64,000 nt of DNA. It comes from Cymbidium sinense (lineage: Eukaryota > Streptophyta > Magnoliopsida > Asparagales > Orchidaceae). The stretch lies in contig CM038217.1 of the NCBI GenBank assembly GCA_021442155.1, positions 149,303,834 through 149,367,833 of the forward strand, written 5' to 3'. Under the pieces are notes generated by a model that worked only from the letters and a program-made list of their open reading frames with translations, did no database searches and was not told where the DNA came from. The translations under genes and the position numbers were made by a program. Of the stretch, positions 1 through 10,229 are shown in pieces; the stretch's first letter is position 1, and each line of letters opens with the position of its first letter.

Positions 1-1344
1 GAATATGAAGTGCATTCAGATAACCAAAGTGCTTTTATGTTTTGTGAACATTGTATCCTCACATTTTATTTGTATCAATCAAGATGGAGATAAGAAAATA
101 GTTAGTGATGAGGAAACTGCAGACAATCTCTATTTCCATGCTAAGATATTAGTTGCAAATACTTCATTTTCCCCCCTTTGTGCATCTGATATTACAGAGA
201 CCAGCACGTTCTAATTCTCCTAACACTTCTTTTCGAAGTGGAGTACAACCTACTCTTTCATATCTTACCTTGTGTTCTCTTGCTTTTTATTCAATTGTTT
301 GCTTTGATCTGCCACCACTCCCTCTTGCTACCCTCATTTTTTTTTTTTTTTGATTAATCAGATTTTGTCAATAGTTATTATTTATGCTGCGTCACTTTCT
401 ACAGCTACTTAATCCTCTTGGGAATTATGTAGTGGGAATGTTAGTTAAGATGGACAAATAATATATATTATTTTTGCACCTAGTTTGTAGCAGGAAGTTT
501 TCATGAAGGAAATGAAGTCCTATCAATCATCAGCAACTGTCTTCGGTTGCTCCTAAATTGTACATTCATGATGCAGAGTACCTTTTACGACTAGCTATTC
601 CATACGAGTGACAATGTGTTCTTCCACATATTTGAATTTCGGAGATGCTCCCTCAATAAATATGCGCTTAAAACCATGATATTTTCTATTATAAATGTTT
701 TGGCTGGCTCATGTGTTCTTTCTACAGTTGAAGTGACAAATGTAATATTCTCGATAATAGTGTTATGCAAACTACTAAATATTTAATTTATTAACTTTCG
801 CACTCAAGCTTTTGTGGTAACTGATTTTTTGAAAGAATCTGCACCCAAATAAAACTTTTTATCAAAAAAGTAAGGAAAATAAATGAAGAAATATGATAGG
901 TTTGCTTGATCACTGAAAATCCGCAACTTTTATAAACTTAGGCTCTGTATTAGAGTTTACCTAAACATACGGAGAACTCTTCAGGGATGCAATAATGCTT
1001 ATTATTAAACCATGTGAAAGGTTATGATGATTGATGGAAGCCTTTATTTGAACAAATTTTATGAAGAGGCAAATTACTAACAAAAATGCCTGAGGACACA
1101 AGAAAATGAATGATTCTCTGATAACGTGTTGATTTGGAAACAAAATAATGCTCTCAACTCTTCTGTTTCTTCATCCTATCAAACTTTAGTTTAAATTTTT
1201 TTCCCTTTTTCCTGTTTTTTTGTTCTTTGATTGATTTTTAGCTCTATATTTCTGCTGAGCTAATTGCTCTTTTCATGATGGTGCAGTAGTATGCTTGTGT
1301 AGCCCCTCGTGACGTTTATAAGATTCCAAAGGATAACTGAAATA
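1..1344 (+). other. HAL3 upstream region / probable 5' leader with an intron
   Basis: No convincing coding exon is visible here; the short open frames have no recognisable family. A polypyrimidine-like stretch followed by a CAG at 1284-1286 looks like a 3' splice site, so the HAL3 transcript probably has a 5'-UTR intron ending there. That is inference. Part of the stretch (941-1122) is a dispersed repeat described separately. There is a T run near 341-353. The promoter and transcription start cannot be placed from the sequence. Confidence 0.4.
941..1122 (-). repeat. Dispersed repeat copy, inverted partner of 2019-2215
   Basis: The reverse complement of this stretch matches 2019-2215 closely over about 180 bp. 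Shared stretches include CACATGGTTTAATAATAAGC and TTTTGTTAGTAAT. The two copies face each other across HAL3 exon 1. The small open frame found here and the one at 2132-2437 share translated words only because the DNA is duplicated, so neither is a gene. The element type is unknown; it is probably a non-autonomous transposon fragment. Confidence 0.75.
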
Positions 1345-1674
1345 ATGACAGAGAATCAGATGAATGACGATGTTCTTTCAGTTAAACCAGTGAAACCAAA
1401 GATCCTCCTTGCTGCTTCTGGAAGTGTTGCCGCAATTAAGTTTCAAACGCTTTGCTGCTCTTTTACAGAATGGGCAGAAGTCAAGGCTGTTGCCACCAAA
1501 TCATCTTTACACTTCATTGATAAAGCTTCATTTCCAAAGAATGTTGTGCTTTACACAGATGATGATGAATGGTCCTCTTGGAAGATGTTAAGTGATGAAG
1601 TGCTGCACATTGAGCTGCGGAAATGGGCAGATGCTATGGTTATCGCACCATTGTCAGCAAATACTCTAGCCAAG
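1345..1674 (+). CDS. HAL3: HAL3 exon 1 (residues 1-110)
   Basis: It encodes the N-terminal half of the flavodoxin-like fold, from the glycine/serine-rich FMN loop to APLSANTLAK. The donor is AAG|GTACAT at 1675. The exon length is a multiple of three. Confidence 0.94.
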
Positions 1675-2993
1675 GTACATGTAACTCCTAACATATTAGA
1701 AATAAATCTCAAAATGATTCCGTCTATTTGCAAGTGGCCAATTTTGTCCAAATTATCTAATGGCTCCCTTTTAGTCCATGATTATACAAAATTGATCCAA
1801 AATGAATTCCTCATGTAGAAATAGTTATACAATGTTGACCATAATTTAGTCCCTCAATCATACAAAATTGATCCTAATTTAGTCCCTAAGGGATCAATTT
1901 AGATTAATTTTGTATAATCATAGACTAAATTGGAGCAATTTTATATTTTTTATACTAAATTGACCACTTGCAAATAGTTAGGGGATATTTTAGGATTTAG
2001 CCCTAATATTATCATCACATCATTTATTTTCTTGTGTCATCAAGCCTTTTTGTTAGTAATACTGTTTCTTATGTGCTTCCTGTTGATAAAATTTGTTCAT
2101 ATAAGGCAAGGTTTCCATAAGTTGTCATAACTTGTCACATGGTTTAATAATAAGCATTGTTGCATCCTTAGAGTGTTATCCTTATGTTTGGGTCAACTCT
2201 AATACAGGAAAAGCTATTGCATGCGACATTCGGACTGTCCGGATTGCTGTGCATATGCTGTGTATTGCTGTGTACACCAGACGAGTACACAACAACTGTG
2301 CATGTAGATTGTTGTATACTCATCTCGTGTGCACGGTAATACATAGCATGTACACAACAATTTGGATAGTGTGGATGCCACTCAATAATTCATCCCAGAG
2401 CTTAAGTTTGCAAAAATTGCAGATTTTCAATGATTAAACCTGTCACATGGTTTAATTATAAGCACTTTTCTGCTCCACAGCAATCCGGACGGTTTAATTA
2501 AGAGTTAGCATTCTGTTCTGCTTGGGCTGATACAGAGCTAAAGTTTACAGCTAGCCTTGGAATCAAGTCATATCATTTTTGGAGTTATACACATTTTGAA
2601 ACTAGGATTTCCACTTTAAATGAATAATTATAATTTACAAGTTTATGCCCAAATTTCTGTAATATAAACTCCATTTTGTTTCAATTTTGCTACTAGATTG
2701 CTGGAGGATTGTGCGACAACCTGCTGACATGCATTGTAAGAGCATGGGACTACAACAAACCTCTGTACATTGCTCCTGCCATGAATACTTTTATGTGGAA
2801 CAATCCTTTCACAAAGAATCATCTTCATTCAATTTGTCAGCTTGGGATAACCATGATCCCCCCTATCACGAAGAGATTGGCTTGTGGAGATTATGGAAAT
2901 GGTGCCATGGCTGAGCCTTCTACCATCTATTCTACAGTGGCGCTCTCCTTAACAAAAGGTAGGATTGTATATGATTCAAGTCAAGCTGAGTGA
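1345..2993 (+). CDS. HAL3: Phosphopantothenoylcysteine decarboxylase, HAL3 type (two exons)
   Basis: The enzyme is expected to decarboxylate 4'-phosphopantothenoylcysteine to 4'-phosphopantetheine in coenzyme A synthesis, using FMN; plant HAL3 proteins are also linked to salt tolerance. Coding exons are 1345-1674 and 2697-2993, joined in phase 0, giving 208 residues, close to the roughly 209 known for Arabidopsis HAL3a. Visible features are the flavin-binding start LLAASGSVAA (residues 21-30), the active-site histidine in LHIELR (H88), the substrate-clamp motif PAMNTFMW (N140, M143) and the catalytic cysteine in LACGDYGNGAM (C173). These match family residues H90, N142, M145 and C175 with a constant offset of two. 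I chose the ATG at 1345; the frame is open upstream only to a GTG. The last 16 or so residues diverge from the family. The intron holds foldback elements. Confidence 0.94.
1693..2009. mobile_element. Foldback MITE in HAL3 intron
   Basis: The ends form an imperfect inverted repeat starting ATATTAG. The strongest pairing is CTATTTGCAAGTGGCCAATT at 1724-1743 with its near-perfect complement at 1957-1977. Inside, lines such as TACAAAATTGATCC recur in both orientations, so most of the 317 bp can fold into one hairpin. No coding capacity. I could not define a target duplication, so the superfamily is open. Confidence 0.75.
2019..2215 (+). repeat. Dispersed repeat copy, partner of 941-1122
   Basis: It matches the reverse complement of 941-1122 over nearly its whole length. 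Its core word CACATGGTTTAAT recurs in direct orientation at about 2442, on the far side of the hairpin at 2205-2490, which suggests an insertion or internal rearrangement of the repeat. Confidence 0.72.
2205..2490. repeat. Imperfect hairpin element in HAL3 intron
   Basis: GTCCGGATTGCTGTG near 2237 is complemented by CACAGCAATCCGGAC near 2475. Between them lie inner imperfect arms: a GTGTACACCAGACGAGTACA-type stretch near 2270 and TACTCATCTCGTGTGCAC near 2317. TCACATGGTTTAAT flanks the element on both sides. It looks like a small non-autonomous foldback element; the class is unknown. Confidence 0.6.
2697..2993 (+). CDS. HAL3: HAL3 exon 2 (residues 111-208)
   Basis: It starts directly after TACTAG with IAGGLCDN, a conserved HAL3 segment, and carries the substrate clamp and the catalytic cysteine. 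The stop is TGA at 2991. A donor-like AAAAG|GTAGGA near 2959 could splice to another exon, but reading through gives the family's usual length, so I favour the read-through end. Confidence 0.88.
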   Translation: MAGGLCDNLLTCIVRAWDYNKPLYIAPAMNTFMWNNPFTKNHLHSICQLGITMIPPITKRLACGDYGNGAMAEPSTIYSTVALSLTKGRIVYDSSQAE

Positions 2994-4559
2994 TATCCCG
3001 TTCAAGTTTGTTCATTTACTTTTTTTTTTTTTTTTTTTGTCGAGTTTATGTCGAGTTTGAAGATGATCTGAGTTTAATATCTTGTTCAACATTAATTTTT
3101 GGTTTTCTTATCAGGTTTGTGCTGCAATAGGGTATAACTAATTATAAATTTAATACTAGTAATTTAATTATATGAGCTTATTATTTAAAATATATAGATT
3201 TGTAAGTTTTCATAAAAGTGTTATAATTTATCAAGTACTACTTTTTTTGTTTGATGAAGTTAAAAAATTTATAAAAACTTATTTTAAGTAGAATATTTGA
3301 TTATTTGTTTGAAGGATAAGTTTAAGATTCAATGGTTCAATCGGAGTTGAATTGGATGACATAATAAATATTAAAATTATTGAATATTGATCTAATTAAA
3401 TGATAAAATAATATAAATATGTAATAAAAAGAGTTAGTTAATTAGATAAATAATATTTTTAATAATTATAAATTTTAAGATTCATATAAAATTTAATAAG
3501 ATATTATTATGTGTATATTTAATATATTTAAAATATGCAAAATTAATAATATAAATTTATAAATATAAGTGTAATTTATAATAAGAATAAAAACTATAAA
3601 AAAATTTAGCTTATAATAAAATTATAAATTTTATAATATTAAATAATGATTTTAAAATCTTGTAACTATATATAATATAAAAATATAATATATAAGATAT
3701 TTAAAAATATTATTATAAACTTAAGTATATATTTATTAAAATATTTAAAATTTTAAATTATTATAATATAAAAAAGTATTTTAGAAATTCTATAAAATAA
3801 AATATATAAAATATTTATAAAGTATTATCATAAATTTTATGTTATTAAAAAAAGTTTATATTATAAAATATGAAATTTAAAATTTAAATATTATTTTTTA
3901 TATTTTTATATTTCGAAGCCTTTTGATATTACTAAAGTTTATTTCATATACTCAATTATCTCAATTCGAAAATCTAATTCAATAAGTTTCATAATATTTA
4001 ACATTTTTAGCCCCATATCATATTATGAATGTTCTATTTTTTATATTGAGAAGTAGAACTTAAAAAGTATAAGTTTGTAAGATAATTGGGTTATGATTAG
4101 TGTATTTGTTATGATTAATTTAAATCAAATTTATAATAATAATAATTTTAAAATTTATAATTTTTTTATAAAAATATTTAAATTACATATTTTGTTAAAT
4201 TTATTATTTAATATATTTATATAAAATATAGAAATAATTAAAGATAATTATAATAATTGTTATTATTTTAAAATGTATAAGATTTCTTATAAAAATAGTT
4301 AAATTACATAATTTTGTTAAGTTTAATATTCAAATTTTATTAATTAATATATTTAAATAATTTAATACAATTATTAATTATACTGACTAATTTTTTAAAA
4401 TCAAAATTGATTCACTGATGATTCATATTGGTTCAATATAAAGAGCGATTTTTAAAATAATCAGATGAACTGTATGGCTAGCTCATGATCAAATCAGTTG
4501 AACCAATTAATTCGCTCTGATTTTTAAAATGTTACACAAAACACATACAAATTTTAAAC
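2994..4559. other. HAL3 3' flank and AT-rich repeat sequence
   Basis: No gene seen. It contains a T run around 3020-3039 and then extremely AT-rich DNA. About 3300-3880 belongs to a repeat family listed separately. Confidence 0.6.
3300..3880 (+). repeat. AT-rich dispersed repeat, copy 1
   Basis: The reverse complement of 11090-11640 matches this stretch almost continuously, including the less AT-biased markers ATTGATCTAATTAAATGATA and ATAAGTGTAATTTATAATAA. The two copies are therefore in opposite orientation about 7.5 kb apart, which excludes them being the two LTRs of one element. No coding capacity. Confidence 0.75.
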
Positions 4560-5345
4560 ATCCTCGGATAGATCAAAATTTTGCACCTACTCTACACAGG
4601 TTAACGTCATCGGGTAACACTCTATCAAACAATCTCCATAGGTCAAAATCCTCCTTCGACTCGACCTCCGCAGTTAGCGTCGTGCAAAGACTCTAACAAA
4701 CATCCTCGGATAGGTCAAAACTTCGCACTTACTTCACACAGGTTAACGTCATTGGGTAACACTTTGACAAATAACCTCAGATAGGTCAAAAATCCTCAGC
4801 GGATTCGACTCAACCTCTTCCACACAAGTTAACGTCATCAGGTAACACTTTGACAAACAATCTCGGATAGGTCAAAAATCCTCAGCGGATTCAATTCGAC
4901 CTCTTCCATACAGGTTAGCATCATCGGGTAACATTCTGACAAACAACCTCGAATAGGTCAAAAAATCATTGTTAATTTTGACATATTCTATCTATACGCC
5001 ATCGAAGCACAAACAACCTTGGATAGGTCAAAAATTCTAAGTAGATTCGATTTGACCTCTTCTATGCAGATTAACATCATCGAGTAACACTCTGACAAAC
5101 AACCTTGGATAGGTAAAAAATTCTCAGTAGATTTGATTTGCCTCTTCTATGCAGATTAACGTCATCGGGTAACACTCTGACAATCAATCTCAGATAGGTC
5201 AAAAATCCTCAGCGGATTCAATTCGACCTTTTGTATACAGATTAACGTCATCAAGTAACACTTTGATAAACAATCTTGGGTGGGTCAAAAATCCTTAGCG
5301 GATTCGACTCAACCTCTTCCATACATGTTAACATCATCAAGTAAC
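4560..5345. repeat. Tandem repeat array, unit about 70-87 bp
   Basis: About ten diverged units in a row, each with a GGATAGGTCAAAA-type line followed by TTAACGTCATCGGGTAACAC and CTCTGACAAACAA. Unit starts lie near 4566, 4637, 4704, 4777, 4864, 4950, 5018, 5106, 5193 and 5280. The array leads directly into the moderately GC-rich tract before the LTR at 6173, so it is probably part of that retrotransposon's 3' region. That link is inference. Confidence 0.85.
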
Positions 5346-6172
5346 ATCATGGAGAATGATACTCAAATTATCGCGGACTTTTCGTTCGGATGGTTCCTGC
5401 GCTTCTCCGCTATCTTGGCAGTTATCAACTGCTGAACCATCCATTGAAGTTTCAAGAAATCCAATTTCATACAAGAAGAAGTGGGAACTACGGGCTTTGA
5501 TCGCCTCCAAACTCAGTTGGTCCGACGAGGACAATTGATGCCTCTTTCGAGGGAAAATCGGAGCCTTGCCGTATGAACCTTGCCCTAACCTCGAACCGGT
5601 CCAGATGAAACTTGGCCTCTTTCGAGGGAAAACCGGAGCCTCGCCGTATGAACTACGGGTCTTGATCGCCTCCGAACAACCTTCTCTTAAGAAGAAGAGG
5701 AACACTAGAGCATATGAGATTTGTGTCTTCTCCCTTGGCCTTATGGGGGTTTTATAGACCCTCTATAGGGACAAAAAGATAAAAGATAAAAAAATGAAAA
5801 AAAAATGGGTGAAAATTGCTGAAAATGGAAAATAAATGGACAAAACCTTGTCGGACTAAGCGCCGCCGATGGCGGTCTGCGTGCTTCGCCCCTCATGCCT
5901 GGCTTCATGAGTGCATCTGCAGCACTGGCGCCCATGAAATCCCACGGTGGCACTGCGCGTAAGTGCCGATGGGTCCATAATCCCAAAATCTTGCGCCCGT
6001 GAGTACCCGCACACATCCGCGACCACGCCTGATCATAATCTTGTGCTCTGAAGATCCGCTCTCGAATATATGGTTAATGGACCCAAATTTCATTGAAGAA
6101 TTTGCTATTTTCAAGTATTTGATATATATTTTGGATGATTGAGATAACATCATCCAAAAATAGGGGGACAAC
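5346..6172 (+). mobile_element. Internal 3' region of a non-autonomous LTR retrotransposon
   Basis: A higher-GC tract with no stable coding frame. It has an internal duplication: CCTCTTTCGAGGGAAAA occurs at 5541 and about 75 bp later at 5616, with a GAACTACGGG block also repeated. It ends with the purine-rich TAGGGGGACA just before the LTR start, which reads as a polypurine tract for plus-strand DNA priming. No gag or pol is seen upstream, so this is a deleted or structurally non-autonomous element. Confidence 0.55.
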
Positions 6173-7321
6173 TGATATGACACTTAAAATTCTACTAGTC
6201 AAAGTATGAATCTTGATGTCGAAAGCAATTTGATTCTGAATCAAGACTAATCCAAATCAAGCATAATTAAAAATTTTGTGATATCAATCGACTCCTAAAT
6301 ATGGAATGTTTATAGTCAAATCGAGCGTCTTGACGAGACAGATCTAACAAGCCCAAGATCTCATAATTCTGACTTCATTTGAGCATTCAAATACTTAAAA
6401 TACATAAAAAGATCAAATGAATCACTTTGAGCCGTTCGATGGAATGGTTCGGATTTTGCATGTATTTACAGAAACGCCACTCTTCTAATCTATAAATAGC
6501 CCTCATTCCTCACATGAGTTGGGGGTCGGTTAATGAGAAGAAAGAGCTCTAAAACTTGAAAATCCTCCGAGCATAATCGGTACCATTGATTTGGCCGCCA
6601 CCACCTCCGGCCGCCAACCACCGCCGGCCACCACCGTCGACCGCCAACCATCGCCAGTCGTCGCCGTCGGCCACCACCTCCGGTCCTTGCCGCCGTCAAC
6701 CATCGTCACCGGTCATTACCACCATTCATCACTTTCAACCATCGCCAGTCGTCACCGTCGGCCACCACCTCCGGCCTCGCCATTAACCATCACCGGTCAT
6801 TACCACCGGCTATCACCGGCTAACCATCGCCGGTCATTATCCCCACCGATTATCGACTGCCGCCACTGCCGACCAGTTCGCCGTTATCGCCGCACTACCG
6901 CTAGCCACCGGGTCATATCATCATTCAACTACCGTGCTGGTCATCATGCCGACCACCGTGCCGTGTCACTTCCAACTACTGCCGCCAAACCATCGCCATC
7001 TCCGATCATCATCGCCGCCGGTCTTCTCATTGCTCACCATCATCATCTACTATCACTAGCAACTGTCACAACCTAACCATGACTATATAGCTGTTGTTAC
7101 CTGACTCAGGGTTGTGAGACATTCTCATATATAATTCTGTGATCTCATATCGAAAAAATTTGTACTCCAAAATAGATACATAGTGGATGATTTTACTTGC
7201 TAGCTGATTTTTTCCTCTTTTGAGGTTTTTCAGAAAAAGAGTTTTCTTATTAATTCTTCAAACATCTGTATGGATTTGCCAAGACGTAAACTTTTATTTT
7301 ACTACAACTGATTTTCTAACA
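6173..7321 (+). mobile_element. LTR of a Gypsy-like retrotransposon (3' LTR)
   Basis: It begins TGATATGACAC directly after a polypurine tract and can be read to a TAACA end at 7321, a TG...CA unit of about 1,149 bp. A TATA box, TATAAATA, lies at 6491-6498, fitting a U3/R boundary near 6525. Downstream, 6590-7070 is a GC-rich CCGCCACC-type low-complexity block. No matching 5' LTR is present in the window, so the right border and the target duplication are unverified. Confidence 0.6.
6588..7075 (+). repeat. GC-rich CCGCCACC-like low-complexity block in the LTR
   Basis: Short diverged motifs (GCCACCACCTCCGG, ACCATCGCCAGTCGTC) recur in irregular tandem. Reading it as protein gives a His/Pro/Ser/Thr-rich chain of 161 residues without any domain. 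It is the most GC-rich stretch of the window. I read it as the R/U5 part of the LTR, not as a gene. Confidence 0.6.
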
Positions 7322-7344
7322 CGCAACAGTAATAAAGTACGAAT

Positions 7345-7935
7345 GTGCTACCTTTTTTTATAAACATCACATGGAGAAAGTATAAAATGCTGAAAATATA
7401 CCCTTTATCATTATTTTGCATATTTCTTTCTCATTTCTTGGTCCAATTGGATGAAATAAATATCATTGGAAAGCTAACAAATTTTTTCTACAACTTATGT
7501 TAATGGCTTTTGGTAATAACGTACGGATGCACTACAGTTTTTGTAAACATCACATGAAAAAAGTATGAAATGCTGAAAATATACCATTTATCGATATTTT
7601 ACGTATATCTTTTCTGTTTCTTAACAGAATTAGATGAAATAGATATTGTTGGAAAGATAACGAATTTATCTACAATTTTTATATTGACCTATGGATACAC
7701 TACAATTTTTATAAACATCACATCTAAAAAGTCTGAAATACTGAAAATATATCCTATTCTTGTATTTCACACATATCTCTCTTGTTTCTTGACTGAATTG
7801 GATGAAATAGATACCGTTAGAAAGCTAACAAATTTCTTTATAAATTTTATGTTGATCACTTTTGATTATTATCTATAGATGCGCTACAATTTTTGTAAAC
7901 ATCATATTAAAAAATCCAAATTGCTGAAAATACTA
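7345..7935. repeat. Satellite-like tandem repeat, unit about 170-184 bp
   Basis: Three units plus a partial one. Each begins near AAACATCACAT (7363, 7543, 7713, 7897), followed by GAAATGCTGAAAATATA and a GGATGAAATA line, and ends ATGGATGCACTACAATTTTTGT-like. The spacings (180, 170, 184 bp) are in the range of plant satellite monomers. Open frames crossing it are by-products of the repeat. Confidence 0.85.
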
Positions 7936-8633
7936 CATTCAACTAGTTTTGAATTAAGAACATGAAGGACCTTATATTATGTCAGCAATTGTGGCAAGCA
8001 ATTGAAGTGGTGAATTTATGTTAGAAGAATTGTATATTGCATTATGTAAGAATTGGACACTAAATCATTATTGTAGCAAGCCATATATATATACAAACTA
8101 AGCTCATTGATAACATATTTTTAACATCAATTTTTTAGCAAGTTAAAGTACTTGCTTGATCAATTACATGTGTGAAGTTTTCAACAAGTTGATTGACCTA
8201 CTTTTCATCAAGTACTCATGCCTTTTGAATGAGTACTACAACAAGCATCTGAGTTTAAGTCATTTACAAGCAGAGATGAAATTTCATGATGACAAATTAC
8301 TACTAAATATAAAACATTGAATTTTCAACAAGCAGTTAGGTTAAATTTTTAAAATAAGTATTAATAAAATCATAATTAATAATTTAAATATATTAAAAAA
8401 AATTTAAATATAGGTATAGTCGCTCGTTTAACGGGTGACTTGATTGCCACATAAAATCCTAATTGGCGACTTGCTTACAACATATTTTTTAAAAAACTTT
8501 CAGCATGGTTGCAGGATTTGAGCCGATTTGAGCAAGTTTTGAGCAGGATTATAGCGTTTTATGTGACCAAACTATCTAACACGACTGTCTAGAATGTTAT
8601 CTATCATTAGAGATACTCCGACCTTTTGATGTG
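7936..8633. other. No gene seen, AT-rich intergenic DNA
   Basis: It contains a few repeated CAAGTACTTG-like words between 8140 and 8260. I recognise no feature. Confidence 0.4.

Positions 8634-8635
<2 letters not shown>

Positions 8636-8672
<37 letters not shown>
8636..8672. repeat. (TA)n microsatellite
   Basis: Uninterrupted TA dinucleotides over about 36 bp. Confidence 0.9.
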
Positions 8673-8678
<6 letters not shown>

Positions 8679-8695
8679 ACTTGTATAATCATAAT

Positions 8696-8791
8696 GTCTA
8701 AAGTGATAGCACAACTTGTCCCAACAGATGATATTGATGATTGTATGTAAAGTGATATCCTACCTCTGGTCCCAACAATATCACTTTAGAC
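8696..8791. repeat. Short inverted repeat, 13-bp perfect arms
   Basis: GTCTAAAGTGATA (8696-8708) and TATCACTTTAGAC (8779-8791) are perfect complements around a 70-bp loop; the word GTCCCAACA occurs twice inside. Probably a MITE remnant. Confidence 0.65.
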
Positions 8792-8809
8792 AGGTTTTAC
8801 TGTATATAT

Positions 8810-9385
8810 GTTATGCTTTTTGTCACTAAATGTAAAGCCACTCATTCACCTAAGCAACCTCATCTTTGCAACACTTAATTTTAAGTTTTTCTTTCATTGG
8901 CCAACATTCTAGTCTGCAAATCTTAATATGTCTTACCATGATCATATTATAATTTGTACTTTTCTTATCACAATAGGCGAGATGCATTCCTCTGCTTCAA
9001 TCATCCAACTTGAATTCTACTAATAACATTCCCATCTATTTCACCATCATTTTGAACAATCAACCCAAGATATCAAAAATATTCACTCTTTTTAATCACA
9101 TGAACTCCAATATCACAACCCCAACACTAGATCTCTTAAAACTAGAACTACACTCTATATATTCGATTTTAAATCTACTTAAACGAAAGCCTTTAGATCA
9201 TATGGTTGACCTCTGTAACTCAAGCTTTTATTACACTCCCTCTATACTCTTATCAACAATAAGAATATCATTAGCAAAGGCCATACACCAAGGTACATCC
9301 TCCTATAAATTTATTGTAAGAACATCCATAACTAAAGCAAATAGATATGAGCTTAAAGCCGATCCATGATGTAATCCTTATATCA
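8810..9385 (-). pseudogene. RTE-clade non-LTR retrotransposon, reverse transcriptase fragment
   Basis: Reading the minus strand in shifting frames gives the RTE RT series: a GSALS.YLFALVMD-like line near 9340-9375, then CMAFADDI (catalytic box, near 9290), KGFRLSRSKTEY (near 9170), and further on ECWPMKE and a LSVAKMRLLR-like line near 8860-8910. Frameshifts and stops make it dead. The ends are approximate, and the endonuclease and the 3' tail are missing. It shares the family of the fragments at 51395-52590 and 63775-64000. Confidence 0.8.
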
Positions 9386-9840
9386 AAACTCTTTTATATC
9401 AGTTTGATAAATACAAAGTGCATCAACAAACAATGTACTTGACTCCATGCTATTTGAAAGTGCAAAATATTTTACCTTGATTGACAACATTGCTAAACGT
9501 TAGTTCCAGCAAAGTTTCAATTAAAAGTATTCATTTACTTGCAAGATATTGAAAAAATGATTGAAAAGAAAATATGTGTATAAACACTAAATCAAATATG
9601 AACTAATATAATAAAATAAGCTGAAACACTGTGAAATCGCATCACTCCTAGGTGTATAATGATCAAGTGCATATGGTAGAAAATAAATCATCCTGTGTGC
9701 AAGAAAACCAAGTTTGAAGTTTAGCATTGCATTAAACAAAGCAATCTAAGGGAAAAGAACCCTAACCACACATTTCATAACATATATACAAAGCACAAGA
9801 ACACTGGAGGATCACAGTTGCAACTTAGACCAAGAATATA
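9386..9840. other. No gene seen
   Basis: AT-rich intergenic DNA with no recognisable feature. Confidence 0.4.
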
Positions 9841-9844
9841 TACG

Positions 9845-10060
9845 GGTTATTTTTAAAAAAGGAGCAGGCTTGTTAATTAGTTTTTGTAGAAGGAGCTTAT
9901 TTAAAAAAAAATAAAATTATAAAGGAGCATATTGGTTAGTATTAGCGTTTTCAATCATTTAGTAGAATTTTCGGTAAAATGGAACCCGAGATGCAGAAAA
10001 CGCAATTGCTAATTGCGTTTTATAGAAAACGTAATTTGCAATTCCGTTTTCAGTGATTAA
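9845..10060 (+). mobile_element. Lone MULE-type terminal repeat fragment
   Basis: It begins GGGTTATTTTTAAAAAAGGA, similar to the ends of the MULE at 11872 and of the foldback at 31482, and shares the inner word ATTAGCGTTTTCAA with the MULE ends. It also has subterminal palindromes: AAAACGCAATT/AATTGCGTTTT (9997-10021, perfect 11-bp arms) and a second imperfect one at 10027-10050. I found no partner end, so this is a truncated relative. Confidence 0.55.
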
Positions 10061-10142
10061 TAAAATTTTTAATATAATATTTTATTTATTAACTATAATA
10101 TAACAATAAAATACTAATAATTCAAATTATTTATATATAATA

Positions 10143-10144
<2 letters not shown>

Positions 10145-10226
<82 letters not shown>
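10145..10226. repeat. (TA)n microsatellite, about 82 bp
   Basis: Uninterrupted dinucleotide run. Such tracts can extrude cruciforms and are unstable in length. Confidence 0.95.

Positions 10227-10229
<3 letters not shown>

Larger units (their letters stand above)
1675..2696 (+). other. HAL3 intron, mostly small transposon-derived repeats
   Basis: GT-AG intron of 1,022 bp ending CTACTAG|ATT. It holds a foldback MITE (1693-2009) that starts only 18 bp past the donor, a dispersed repeat copy (2019-2215) and an imperfect hairpin element (2205-2490). The remainder up to 2696 is AT-rich with no feature I can name. Confidence 0.85.

Noticed and set aside
961..2437. Two short frames sharing LSHGLIIS-like translated words (961-1143 minus, 2132-2437 plus), looking like paralogues
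   Set aside because: They are two inverted copies of a dispersed repeat; stops differ and no family is recognisable.
6591..7076. 161-residue His/Pro/Ser-rich open frame
   Set aside because: The composition comes from a CCGCCACC-type repeat in an LTR; no domain, and overlapping frames on both strands look alike.
7570..7878. 102-codon frame with repeated words
   Set aside because: It is the translation of the 170-184-bp tandem repeat.
9010..9369. 119-codon plus-strand frame
   Set aside because: The RTE reverse-transcriptase signature reads on the opposite strand, so this frame is antisense shadow.
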